Of a stretch of 64,000 nt of DNA, positions 52,309 to 61,033 are shown in pieces. Position numbers and translations under genes: made by a program. Each line of letters starts with the position of its first letter. Positions within the stretch are counted from its first letter, which is position 1. Below the pieces are notes generated by a model. The model was not told the origin of the DNA. It was given only the letters and a program-made list of their open reading frames with translations, and made no database searches. The stretch is from CAZYVA01 sp964650695. GTDB lineage: Bacteria > Bacillota > Clostridia > Lachnospirales > Lachnospiraceae. The DNA is taken from assembly GCA_964650695.1 (NCBI GenBank), contig CAZYVA010000001.1, positions 21,786-85,785 on the forward strand, given 5' to 3'.

Positions 52309-54384
52309 TTACTGTTTTGCGCCCGTGATCGTCCCGATTGCCTGGATCTGGACATTGTTTGTAATCTCATGGAATGACAAAACATAAACCGCAGGGTAAA
52401 ACTGCTCCAGCATCCGATAGACATACACACGGATGACCTGGCTGGTCAGGATGATCGGATCCTGCGACAGCTCGTGGAACTTCTTCGACATCGTGCCGAT
52501 CTGCATCACGACATTCTGAAGCACGTCCGGCGGCAGCGCCATATAGAAGCCCTGCTCCCCTTTTGTCAGGCTGGACACCATTTGCTTCTCCAGATCCGCG
52601 TCCAGCGTCAGCACCCGCATCTGCCCGCCCTGGCAGAACTTGCTTGTGATCGTCCTCTTGAGGGCGGTTCGTATATTTTCAATCACCGTCGTTATATCCG
52701 CGTTCATAGACAAAGAATCGGAGATACTTTCCAGTATCGTCTCCATATCCTTGATCGGGATCCCTTCTTTCAAAAGGCTCACCAGGATCTTCTGCAGCAT
52801 CCCGTAGGAGACCACGTTTGGTATCATCTCGTCCACCAGTTTATCCGCCCGCTGTTTTAAGCTGCCCACAAGCTTCACGACTTCTTCCCTGCTCAAAAGC
52901 TCATAAGCATGCCTCCGTATGGTTTCCGACAGGTGCGTCACCATAACGGACAACGGATCGATCACGGTATAGCCGTAGATTTCCGCCATCTCTTTGTTTT
53001 CCGGCAGGATCCATCTGCTCGGTATCCCGTAGGCAGGCTCGATCGTCTCGATCCCATCGATCTCCCCTCCCGGATTCTCCGGCTCAAGCGCCAGATAATG
53101 GTCGATCAGGATCTCACCCCGCTCTACTTCCTCGCCTTTCACCTTGATCACATACTGGTTGGTATTCAGGCTGGAACTGTCGCGCAGCCGGACAGACGGT
53201 ATGACAAAACCCATCTCCTGCGCGTACTGCCTGCGGAAAATGACGATGCGGTTGAGCATCTTCCCCCCGCTTCCTTCATCCACAAGCGGGATCAGGCTGT
53301 ACCCAAATTCCATCTCTATCGGTTCCACCCCGATCAGTGAATATACGTTGTTGATGTCCCGGAAATACTCCTCCTCGCTCGGAGCGCCGGAAGCCGTTTC
53401 CGGCGCGGCGGCCTGGGCAGCTTCTTGGGCTGCCTGTGCCGCTTCCCTCATCCTGTTCGCCAAGTAACGGCCGCCCAAGATAAAAAAGATGGCCAGTATG
53501 CTAAGCTGGAGCTTCGGCATACCCGGCACAAACATCAGGACAATCAGTACGAAGCCCGCAAACATGATCGCCCTTGGCTGTGCCAAAAACTGCTTGGACA
53601 CGTCCTCGTTCAGGCTTCCTTCCGACACGGAACGGGTGACGATCATGCCCGTCGCTGTCGAAATCAGGAGCGCCGGTATCTGGGAGACCAGCCCGTCGCC
53701 CACTGTCGCGATGGAGTAAACGTTCAGCGCTTCCGTCACATCCATGTCGCCCATCACGATCCCGATGACAAACCCGCCAATCAGGTTGACAAACGTGATG
53801 ATGATCGACATGATCGCGTCGCCTTTGACAATTTTCGTGGCCCCGTCCATCGCGCCGTAAAAATCGGCTTCCCGCTGGATCTTCGCACGGCGGACTTTCG
53901 CGTCCGCTTCCGTGATCAGGCCGGTACTCAAATCCGCGTCGATCGCCATCTGCTTACCTGGCATCGCGTCCAGGGTGAACCTGGCCGCAACCTCCGCGAC
54001 ACGTTCCGCGCCTTTGCTGATCACGATAAACTGCACCAATACGATAATGATAAAGATGACAAAACCAACAACAACATTCCCTTGCAGCACGAACGTACCA
54101 AATGCCTGGATCACTTCCCCGGCCGTCCCGGAATTCGCCAGGATGTTCCTCGTGGAAGAGACATTGATGCCAAGGCGCAGGAGCGTCGTAATCAGAAGCA
54201 GCGACGGGAAAATGGAAAATTCCAGCGGCTCTTTGATGTTCATGCTGATCATCAGAATAATCAAGGATATCGATATATTGATAATGATCATTACGTCCAG
54301 GATAAATGGACTTAATGGAATAATCAAAAGCAGGACAATGGCAACAACAAAAACTGTCACTGCGTTACTCAATAAATTCCTCAT
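52309..54384 (-). CDS. flhA: Flagellar export gate protein FlhA
   Basis: Largest subunit of the flagellar type III export gate, a proton channel and cargo docking platform. The 691-residue protein has about eight TM helices in residues 1-330 (including DADLSTGLITEADAKVRR-type FHIPEP loop around GMPGKQMAIDADLS) and a large cytosolic domain (EYFRDINNVYSLIGVEPIEM; ending in VIRVYVYRMLEQFYPAVYVLSFHE). It overlaps the flhB end by a few bases of spacer (3) and precedes fliA. Confidence 0.97.
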   Translation of the reverse strand: MRNLLSNAVTVFVVAIVLLLIIPLSPFILDVMIIINISISLIILMISMNIKEPLEFSIFPSLLLITTLLRLGINVSSTRNILANSGTAGEVIQAFGTFVLQGNVVVGFVIFIIIVLVQFIVISKGAERVAEVAARFTLDAMPGKQMAIDADLSTGLITEADAKVRRAKIQREADFYGAMDGATKIVKGDAIMSIIITFVNLIGGFVIGIVMGDMDVTEALNVYSIATVGDGLVSQIPALLISTATGMIVTRSVSEGSLNEDVSKQFLAQPRAIMFAGFVLIVLMFVPGMPKLQLSILAIFFILGGRYLANRMREAAQAAQEAAQAAAPETASGAPSEEEYFRDINNVYSLIGVEPIEMEFGYSLIPLVDEGSGGKMLNRIVIFRRQYAQEMGFVIPSVRLRDSSSLNTNQYVIKVKGEEVERGEILIDHYLALEPENPGGEIDGIETIEPAYGIPSRWILPENKEMAEIYGYTVIDPLSVMVTHLSETIRRHAYELLSREEVVKLVGSLKQRADKLVDEMIPNVVSYGMLQKILVSLLKEGIPIKDMETILESISDSLSMNADITTVIENIRTALKRTITSKFCQGGQMRVLTLDADLEKQMVSSLTKGEQGFYMALPPDVLQNVVMQIGTMSKKFHELSQDPIILTSQVIRVYVYRMLEQFYPAVYVLSFHEITNNVQIQAIGTITGAKQ

Positions 54385-54387
54385 GCC

Positions 54388-55455
54388 TTACCCCATCTTT
54401 TTGTTCATTTTGTAGACATAAACCAGCACTTCCGCTACCGCGCTGTAAAAATCCTGCGGGATCTCCCGGTTGATCTGTGCTGCGGCGTACAGCCCCCGCG
54501 CCAGCGGCCGGTCTTCCACGACCGCGACATGGTGTTCCATGGCCGTCTCGATGATCCGAAGCGCCAGTTCATCCTGCCCTTTCGCAAGGACGATGGGGGC
54601 GTTGTCATGGTCAATATCATATTTCAACGCGACAGCGTAATGCGTAGGGTTGCGGATGACCACGTCCGCCTCCGGCACTGCCTGCATCATACGGGATCTC
54701 GCGCGTTCATTCTGTATCCGTCGGATACGTCCTTTGATCTCCGGGTTCCCCTCGGTCTGCTTGTACTCTTCCTTCACTTCCTGCTTCGTCATCTTAAGCT
54801 GCCGCTCATAATCCCACCATTGATACAGGTAATCCAGCGCGGCGATAAATACAAAAATGATGCAGATGCGGATAATGAGTTTTGAAATCAGGTCCAGCAT
54901 ATATACGGCGGAATTCAGGATATCCATATCCATCGTCCTCACCACCTGGACCATATCCGCCTTAATCATCAGATAGACAACGGCCCCAAGTACGATGACC
55001 TTTAAGATCCCCTTGATCAGTTCCACAATATTTTTCAAGGAAAACAGCCTTTTGATCCCTTGCAGGGGATTCAGGCGGCTAAACTTCGGGCGGACGCTTT
55101 TCGAACTGAAAAGGAACCGGGTCTGCACGCCGGTGGCCAGTATCCCAAGCGCCATGCACACCAGAAGAAGCGGCAGGATTGTCTTTACCACTTCATTCAA
55201 AAACAACAGGGAATACTTCCCCACCGTGCCAAGGCTTGTGTCCGTCTCCCTCCCGGCCAGGCCGATAAACTGGATCATGAAATCCCGTACGTTTTCATAG
55301 ATGGACGGGAAAAGCAGCCTCAAGATATAAAATGAACCTGCCAGGGAAACCACCATCACCACGTCCCTGCTCTGGAGGACGTTCCCTTCCTTGCGCTGAT
55401 CCTTCCGCTTTTTCGGCGTGGCTTTTTCAGTCTTGGAGCCGGACTCCTCAGCCAT
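54388..55455 (-). CDS. flhB: Flagellar export switch protein FlhB
   Basis: Controls the switch from rod/hook to filament substrate export by autocleavage. The 355-residue protein has four TM helices and the cleavage motif NPTH (VVIRNPTHYAVALKYD). A short Lys-rich N terminus (SKTEKATPKKRKDQRKEG) is present. Good match over the whole length; follows fliR. Confidence 0.96.
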   Translation of the reverse strand: MAEESGSKTEKATPKKRKDQRKEGNVLQSRDVVMVVSLAGSFYILRLLFPSIYENVRDFMIQFIGLAGRETDTSLGTVGKYSLLFLNEVVKTILPLLLVCMALGILATGVQTRFLFSSKSVRPKFSRLNPLQGIKRLFSLKNIVELIKGILKVIVLGAVVYLMIKADMVQVVRTMDMDILNSAVYMLDLISKLIIRICIIFVFIAALDYLYQWWDYERQLKMTKQEVKEEYKQTEGNPEIKGRIRRIQNERARSRMMQAVPEADVVIRNPTHYAVALKYDIDHDNAPIVLAKGQDELALRIIETAMEHHVAVVEDRPLARGLYAAAQINREIPQDFYSAVAEVLVYVYKMNKKMG

Positions 55456-55470
55456 TTTCCATCACATCCT

Positions 55471-56229
55471 TTATCCCGCCACAGCCTTTAGTACCTGTTG
55501 CAGCGTATCCATCATTTCCGCGACGACATTCCCCATGAAATCCATGATCGGCGACACAAGGAAAACAAGCAGGACAAGCCCGATGGCCAGCCGGAGCTGG
55601 ATGCTCATCACAAATAAATTGATCTGCGGGTTTACCTTTGTCATCACCCCGACCCCGACCTGGATCAGGAATTCAAAAGCAATCAACGGAAACGACATCT
55701 TGACCGCAAGCACAATGCACTGGGAGAAAATGTCCATCATCATCCATGCCGCTTCCTTTGTAAACGCCACTTCACTATAGGGAACGACTTCCGCAGAAGT
55801 CAGTAAAATCTTCATCAACGCCAGATGGCCGTCCACCGCAAAAAACAAAAGCAGGAAAAATGTCTGGAAGATATTTCCGGTCAGCGCCACCTGCCCCCCG
55901 TTCTGGGGGTCGTAAACCATCGCCATGGAAAGCCCAAGCTGGAAATCCGTCACGGTCCCGGCAAAGGTCATCACCATGTCGAACAACTGCATCGTAAAGC
56001 CTAAAAGATAACCGACCGCAAACTCTTTCAAGAGAAGTACGCCATACATCAGCGTCTGGTCTATTTCCAGGTCTTCCGGCGTCCCGCGTGAGGTTTCCGC
56101 CATATACACGACCAGCGTCAGCGCCATCGCCATGCCCGACTTTACCATATTGGGAATGTTCCTCCTGCCAAAGACAGGGTTCAAAAACACAAAACCTGCC
56201 ATCCGCATGGCGATCAGGAAAAACAGCAT
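55471..56229 (-). CDS. fliR: Flagellar export gate protein FliR
   Basis: Membrane subunit of the FliPQR export gate. The 252-residue protein has about six TM segments and the conserved FVFLNPVFGRRNIPNMVKSG and SPIMDFMGNVVAEM. Start ATG 56229 has GGAGG 7 bases upstream, right after the fliQ stop. It lacks about ten residues seen at the N terminus of some homologues but there is no in-frame room to extend it past the fliQ stop. Confidence 0.93.
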   Translation of the reverse strand: MLFFLIAMRMAGFVFLNPVFGRRNIPNMVKSGMAMALTLVVYMAETSRGTPEDLEIDQTLMYGVLLLKEFAVGYLLGFTMQLFDMVMTFAGTVTDFQLGLSMAMVYDPQNGGQVALTGNIFQTFFLLLFFAVDGHLALMKILLTSAEVVPYSEVAFTKEAAWMMMDIFSQCIVLAVKMSFPLIAFEFLIQVGVGVMTKVNPQINLFVMSIQLRLAIGLVLLVFLVSPIMDFMGNVVAEMMDTLQQVLKAVAG

Positions 56230-56240
56230 CTTCCTTCCTC

Positions 56241-56501
56241 CTACCCGGCGATGATCTCAAAAATCTGCTTTGTAAAGTCCTGCAATGCCTTGAGCATATT
56301 GCTTCCATTGAGCAACAGGACAATCCCTATCACGACTAATTTGGGTACAAACGTCAATGTCTGCTCATGGATCTGCGTCGCCGCCTGAAGAAGCGAAATC
56401 AAAATCCCCACCGCCATACTGATGATCAGTACCGGCCCGGCAAGCTGAACCGTAAGCACAAAAAATTGGTACAGGACATCGCCAATCTCTCCTGACGACA
56501 T
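56241..56501 (-). CDS. fliQ: Flagellar export gate protein FliQ
   Basis: 86 residues with two TM helices; helical hairpin of the FliPQR gate. Features LVLISMAVGILISLLQAATQ-like segment (LIISMAVGILISLLQAATQI) and EQTLTFVPKLVVIG. Between fliP and fliR. Confidence 0.96.
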   Translation of the reverse strand: MSSGEIGDVLYQFFVLTVQLAGPVLIISMAVGILISLLQAATQIHEQTLTFVPKLVVIGIVLLLNGSNMLKALQDFTKQIFEIIAG

Positions 56502-56512
56502 AAAACCCCCTC

Positions 56513-57172
56513 CTAATTAAAACTCTTGACAATTGAAGAAAACAAAAGCTGCCAGCCATCCACCGTCACAAACAAAAGCAGCTTGAAAGGAAGCGCAATC
56601 GTGGCCGGCGGAAGCATGATCATGCCCATCGACATCAAGGTACTCGACACAACAACATCAATCAAAAGGAACGGAATATAAAGAAAAAGGCCGGCCATGA
56701 ACCCGCGTTTTAATTCACTTGTGATAAACGCAGGGATGATGACAACCAATGACAGATCCCTCGGATCCTCCTGCTCCTGCGTGTCTGAAAATTCCATAAA
56801 CAGGTTCAGCGAGCTTTTCTCTGTCTGTTTCAGCATAAACTCCTTGATAGGTACCTGCGCCCTTTCCAACGCTTCGTCCTGATCGATCGTCCCCTCGGTA
56901 TAAGGCTTGTAGGCTTGCGTATTCACCTCTTTCAGCACCGGATCCATGATGAACAGGGTCAAAAACAAGGCAATCCCTATCAGCGCTATGTTGGGCGGCG
57001 TCTGCTGGATGCCCATGGCATTCCTAGTAAAAGAAAGAATAATGACAATCCTTGTAAAAGAAGTCATCATCATCAGAAGCGATGGCAGAAGCATCACAAT
57101 CGTGAGCATCAGCAGAATCTGTAAAGTAGGGATCTGCTCGCCATTTATACTTACTAAATTGTTGTTTTCCAT
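56513..57172 (-). CDS. fliP: Flagellar export gate protein FliP
   Basis: A 219-residue FliP with four TM helices: IVMLLPSLLMMMTSFTRIVI and LSFTRNAMGIQQTPPNIALI are the family signature. It starts without the long cleavable signal of enteric FliP, as usual in Firmicutes. Order fliO-P-Q-R is conserved. Confidence 0.96.
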   Translation of the reverse strand: MENNNLVSINGEQIPTLQILLMLTIVMLLPSLLMMMTSFTRIVIILSFTRNAMGIQQTPPNIALIGIALFLTLFIMDPVLKEVNTQAYKPYTEGTIDQDEALERAQVPIKEFMLKQTEKSSLNLFMEFSDTQEQEDPRDLSLVVIIPAFITSELKRGFMAGLFLYIPFLLIDVVVSSTLMSMGMIMLPPATIALPFKLLLFVTVDGWQLLFSSIVKSFN

Positions 57173-57177
57173 TCTGA

Positions 57178-57531
57178 CTACTTCTTTCTGTCTCTTATCT
57201 TGCCGATAATTTCTTTGAAATCAATCCCGCTTCCAGATGGCTCATCCCCCTGGGGGAGGGCAGAAAGCCTGTCCTCGGAAAGATCCGCCAGCAAGGTCAC
57301 CTCATGCTGGGTAATCCCAAGAAGGAATACCCGCCCGGAAACCTTCACAATCGCCGCGGACGCATCCTGTCCGAGGAGGATCTGATCTATGACCGCCATA
57401 TACCGGGACTTCCCCGCAAATTTTTTCAGCCCTGTATACTTCCCTATGTATTTTGTGCTTATAAAAGCCAAAAACAGGATAGCGATTATGGCGAACAACG
57501 TGCCAAACGCCGTCAGAAACCCCTGCAGCAT
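57178..57531 (-). CDS. fliO: FliO/FliZ-type flagellar assembly protein
   Basis: A 117-residue single-TM protein (TM about 10-30) with a cytosolic tail (KYTGLKKFAGKSRYMAVIDQ, LLADLSEDRL). In Firmicutes the FliO slot between fliY and fliP holds such FliO/FliZ proteins that help FliP assembly. Identification rests mainly on position and the KRxM-VID pattern. Confidence 0.85.
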   Translation of the reverse strand: MLQGFLTAFGTLFAIIAILFLAFISTKYIGKYTGLKKFAGKSRYMAVIDQILLGQDASAAIVKVSGRVFLLGITQHEVTLLADLSEDRLSALPQGDEPSGSGIDFKEIIGKIRDRKK

Positions 57532-57551
57532 CCACCTTCTCCTTTTTTAAC

Positions 57552-58985
57552 CTAAAAAATCTCCGTAATACGGATCCCAAAATTATCATCCACAACAACA
57601 ACATCGCCTTTGGCAATGCACTGCCCGTTCACAAACAAATCCACCTGCTCGCCCGCCAGCTTGTCCAAGACGACGAGCGAACCTTTGTTCAGCTCCAGTA
57701 TATCCTTGACCAGCTTCCTGGTACGCCCAATCTCCACAGAGACTTCCATCGGGACGTCCATCATCATATCCAGGTTGTCTTCCTCCTGCGAGCCTTTTGT
57801 ATCGCCCATCTGCAGGTTTGGCCTCGGCGCGGGCTGCACTTTCAGCTTCCTCGGCCCCGATTCCTTGATCTGCTGCTGCTGGATGTCCAGGGATTTCCGC
57901 ATCATATCCATCATTTCCAGCATATCCTTCATCAGGTCTGGATCTACGGATGGCTGTGCGTAGACCACCTGCGGAGCCACTGGAGCAACTGATGCCTGCA
58001 TAGCCGGCGCGGAGGCCGCACCCTGCTGCATGGCCGGGGCAGGCGCTGCCTTTGGCGCGGGCGCCGGGGCCGGCTGCGCGGCCGGGGCAGATCCCTCTGA
58101 CATCCCCTGCATCAGGCGCTCGATCTCCTCCTGTGACATCGTACCGCCCTCGGAAGACGCTCCGGATGCCGCCGACGTCGTAGGTGCGGACACAGCCGGA
58201 GCGGGTTGCGCAGCCGGGGCAGAACCCCCTGACATCCCCTGCATCAGGCGCTCGATCTCCTCCTGTGACATCGTACCGCCCTCGGAAGACGCTCCGGATA
58301 CCGCCGACGTCGCAGGCGCGGACGCAGCCGGAGCCGGGGCGGACGCAGCCTGCGTCTCAGGTGCGGAAGCTTCTTCCTCCACATCCGGCGCACCGTCCGG
58401 GAAAAATCCCGCCACCAACTCTTTGGCTAACTCTATCGGCATCAGGTTCAAAAACTCACTTTCCAGTTTATCCTCGATTGTCAGGTTGAACCCAATCACG
58501 ACCATCTCATTGTGGTCGGCAAAATATTTCGTCTTAAACTGCTCCGGGCTTTCCACTTCAAAGGAAACCGGTGTGGATATGTTGACTGTCTTGGACAAAA
58601 GCTCGGAAAGAGCGGTCGCGGAAGCACCCATCATCTGGTTCATCACTTCGCAGACAGCGCTGATATTCATCTCGTTTAGCTCAAACTCTTCATCCGGGAT
58701 CTCCATGCCCATCAGCATCTCGACGATGACCTTGACGTCACGCCGTTTTAACAGCATGATATTGTTACCGTCAAGCCCCTCCACATAGCCGATCTCCACG
58801 CCTACCGCAGGTTCTATACTGGTAAACTCAAACTCATCCCGCGCCCGCACGGTCACGACCGGGGTCGTGATATCCACCCTCGTATCCAGCATCGTAGACA
58901 CGGCAGTTGCTGACGAGCCCAGGCTGATATTCAGGATCTCACCTATGGCGTCGATTTCCATAGGGCTCAATTTTGTGTAAGACAT
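57552..58985 (-). CDS. fliY: Flagellar switch protein FliY/FliN with duplicated CheY-binding-like linker
   Basis: Switch-complex protein, 477 residues. The CheC-like N-terminal half has both phosphatase helices (IDAIGEILNISLGSSATAVS, ISAVCEVMNQMMGASATALS) with the ExxN residues intact. The C-terminal FliN/SpoA domain begins at about 385 (DVPMEVSVEIGRTRKLVKDI). Between them is an Ala/Pro-rich linker (about 200-370) containing the peptide MSQEEIERLMQGM twice, at about 239-251 and 283-295, embedded in a 132-bp duplication. This resembles the CheY-P-binding segment found at the N terminus of FliM and most FliY; here the very N terminus instead reads LSPMEIDAIG. Confidence 0.92.
   Translation of the reverse strand: MSYTKLSPMEIDAIGEILNISLGSSATAVSTMLDTRVDITTPVVTVRARDEFEFTSIEPAVGVEIGYVEGLDGNNIMLLKRRDVKVIVEMLMGMEIPDEEFELNEMNISAVCEVMNQMMGASATALSELLSKTVNISTPVSFEVESPEQFKTKYFADHNEMVVIGFNLTIEDKLESEFLNLMPIELAKELVAGFFPDGAPDVEEEASAPETQAASAPAPAASAPATSAVSGASSEGGTMSQEEIERLMQGMSGGSAPAAQPAPAVSAPTTSAASGASSEGGTMSQEEIERLMQGMSEGSAPAAQPAPAPAPKAAPAPAMQQGAASAPAMQASVAPVAPQVVYAQPSVDPDLMKDMLEMMDMMRKSLDIQQQQIKESGPRKLKVQPAPRPNLQMGDTKGSQEEDNLDMMMDVPMEVSVEIGRTRKLVKDILELNKGSLVVLDKLAGEQVDLFVNGQCIAKGDVVVVDDNFGIRITEIF
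58099..58362. repeat. 132-bp near-perfect tandem duplication in fliY linker
   Basis: Two copies at 58099 and 58231 are nearly identical over more than 120 bases, one codon-phase period of 44 residues. The duplication carries the MSQEEIERLM peptide in both copies. Confidence 0.88.
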
Positions 58986-59022
58986 ACGTATCTAACTCTC
59001 TTTCCGCCAGTATTGTTAATGC

Positions 59023-59469
59023 TTAACTTCCAATCTCAAGAGCTTTCTGAGCCATCAGTTTAATGGCGTTAAACGCGGTAATGTCAGCCTCATAGGAACG
59101 GGTTGCCGCCATCGCGTCCGTAGTCTCCTTAATCAAATCCACGTTCGGCATCGTCACATACCCGTTTTCATCCGCATCGGGATGTTCCGGGTTGTATACT
59201 TGTTCCAGCTCTGTCGGGTCTTCCACGATCTGCGTCACGATCACACCCGCGTTCGTCTCACCCGAACGGCCGTTATTCATCGTGCGGCGCAGCACAGAAC
59301 TAAACGAATCATCCTGCGCCTGGAAAACCACCATTTTCCTTCGATAGGGTTCGCCGGACTCCGTCCTGGTTGTCTCCATATTGGTAATATTCTCTGACAC
59401 GACGTCAAGACGCAGCCGCTCCGCAGTCATGCCCGACGCGCTGATATCTAAGGAACTTAAAAAAGCCAT
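59023..59469 (-). CDS. flgC: Flagellar basal-body rod protein FlgC
   Basis: A 148-residue FlgC: AFLSSLDISASGMTAERLRL and NITNMETTRTESGEPYRRKM at the N terminus, then VYNPEHPDADENGYVTMPNV and TRSYEADITAFNAIKLM at the end. The start is ATG 59469 with AGGAGG 8 bases upstream; the earlier ATG at 59493 overlaps the cheY stop. Its place between cheY and fliY is unusual: flgC normally follows flgB before fliE. It could be a second copy or a relocated gene. Confidence 0.93.
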   Translation of the reverse strand: MAFLSSLDISASGMTAERLRLDVVSENITNMETTRTESGEPYRRKMVVFQAQDDSFSSVLRRTMNNGRSGETNAGVIVTQIVEDPTELEQVYNPEHPDADENGYVTMPNVDLIKETTDAMAATRSYEADITAFNAIKLMAQKALEIGS

Positions 59470-59485
59470 AGATTTTTCCTCCTGT

Positions 59486-59845
59486 TTATCCAATCAGCCC
59501 GGTCACGGTCTTCAAAATCCTTTCCGGCTTGAACGGCTTCACGATAAAATCCTTCGCGCCGGATTTGATCGCCTCGATAACCATGCTCTCCTGTCCCATA
59601 GCGGAACACATCACGACCTGCGCCCCTGCGTCCCCTCCGCGGATTTCCTTTAAGGCCTCCAGGCCGTCCTTATTCGGCATGGTGATATCCATCAAGACCA
59701 GATCCGGGTGCATCTCATTGTATTTTGCCACCGCATCCGCGCCGTCCACCGCCTCAAACACGTCGGTGTATCCTCCCTGTGCCAGCGCGTTCTTCACCAT
59801 CATCCGCATGAATGCTGCATCATCTACTATCATTATCTTAGCCAT
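59486..59845 (-). CDS. cheY: Chemotaxis response regulator CheY
   Basis: A 119-residue single-domain receiver: KIMIVDDAAFMRMMVKNAL, phospho-Asp in DLVLMDITMPNKDG, Thr/Ser switch in MCSAMGQES and Lys in FIVKPFKPERIL. Phospho-CheY binds FliM/FliY at the switch; CheC and FliY dephosphorylate it. The position next to fliM and fliY matches Firmicutes. Confidence 0.96.
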   Translation of the reverse strand: MAKIMIVDDAAFMRMMVKNALAQGGYTDVFEAVDGADAVAKYNEMHPDLVLMDITMPNKDGLEALKEIRGGDAGAQVVMCSAMGQESMVIEAIKSGAKDFIVKPFKPERILKTVTGLIG

Positions 59846-59919
59846 CTGAGTACCTCTCTCCTTCTTTACTTACTCAGGAACCGCGCATACGGCTCCCGGA
59901 TCTATCGTAGCAGTGCATC

Positions 59920-60969
59920 TTACCCCACTGGTACTTCATGTTCTAGCTGTTCCAGGAACTCCTCCGGGGAATCCTCCAACACCTTTTTATTCAGCTTGAC
60001 CGCGACATTGTTCTTATGCACGCCAAGCTTTCCTTCAAACCATGGCATCCCCGCCACATAAACCATGACGTCGGAACCCCGGCTTTTACTGAGGTCAATC
60101 ACGTCATCCACCCGAAGCGAATAAATATCCCGGAATGTAAGCCTCGCCTTGCCAAGCTCGACTTTCAGATCCAGCGCGGATTCCCGGAGCTTCTCCATCA
60201 TAAGCTCTTCACTGTTTTCGATCCCATTGTCATACGCGCCCTCCACATGGCGGTGCTTCTCAATGATGGAAAAAATATTCGTCAAGAGCGCCCCTGGAAT
60301 GCAGATATTTACATATCCGCTTGTCGTCGGCAATGCCATGTTCAGCATAATGATGGCAACCGGTTCATCCAGCCCGATATCCTGGAACATGCTGGGCGAC
60401 TGCTCCAGGCGCATCTCTTTTACATCCAGGTTAATATAATTTTTCCAGGAATCCCGGATCGCCCCGGAAAAATACTGCACCAACTGTCCATAGAGGGCCA
60501 GCTCAATCTCCGTATAAGTATATGTAGAGTCGATCTCCATCTCCTCCCCCACGCCGCCAAGCATCCGGTCTATCATATTGACGACCAGTTCCTGCCCGAT
60601 ATGGAATAGGATCGGAGGGTTTTTCGAGTCGTCCGGGAGTTTCAGGAACATCAGCTCCATGACGTCATTTTCATTCAGCGCATTGCTGAACTCGTGGTAA
60701 CGCTGTTCTTCCACGGACACAACCTCGATCTCACAGTTCATCCGCAGGACGCCGTTTAACTGGGACGCGATGATCCTGCAGTAATTGTCATAGATACCTT
60801 TCAGGATTTTGAGCTTATCCTTCGTGAACTTCTTCGGACTGTAGAAATCATAATTCTTATATTGTTTTTCTTCTTTTTTTTCTTCCTTGCCTTTGTCTTC
60901 GCCTGCATCGCCCTGCCTCATCGAGCTTAGCAGCATATCGATCTGGCTCTGTGAAAGAACGTCCGACAT
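59920..60969 (-). CDS. fliM: Flagellar motor switch protein FliM
   Basis: 349 residues. The N-terminal CheY-P-binding peptide LSQSQIDMLLSSM is at residues 5-17, followed by a Lys/Glu-rich linker; the middle domain carries GMPWFEGKLGVHK near the C-terminal end (SpoA domain). All segments are normal. fliL, often between motB and fliM, is absent; only 64 bases with a family 2 palindrome separate the genes. Confidence 0.95.
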   Translation of the reverse strand: MSDVLSQSQIDMLLSSMRQGDAGEDKGKEEKKEEKQYKNYDFYSPKKFTKDKLKILKGIYDNYCRIIASQLNGVLRMNCEIEVVSVEEQRYHEFSNALNENDVMELMFLKLPDDSKNPPILFHIGQELVVNMIDRMLGGVGEEMEIDSTYTYTEIELALYGQLVQYFSGAIRDSWKNYINLDVKEMRLEQSPSMFQDIGLDEPVAIIMLNMALPTTSGYVNICIPGALLTNIFSIIEKHRHVEGAYDNGIENSEELMMEKLRESALDLKVELGKARLTFRDIYSLRVDDVIDLSKSRGSDVMVYVAGMPWFEGKLGVHKNNVAVKLNKKVLEDSPEEFLEQLEHEVPVG

Positions 60970-61003
60970 AAAGTTTTACGCTTCCTTTTTTTGAAATTCT
61001 ATC

Positions 61004-61030
61004 CGTAACTGTTTGGTACTGCCACAGTTT
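61004..61030. repeat. Intergenic palindrome family 2 (copy 2), fliM leader
   Basis: CCGTAACTGTTTGGTACTGC then CACAGTT: the same core GTAACTGT...GGTACT...ACAGT as 39916-39949. Between motB stop and fliM start. Confidence 0.55.
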
Positions 61031-61033
61031 TGT

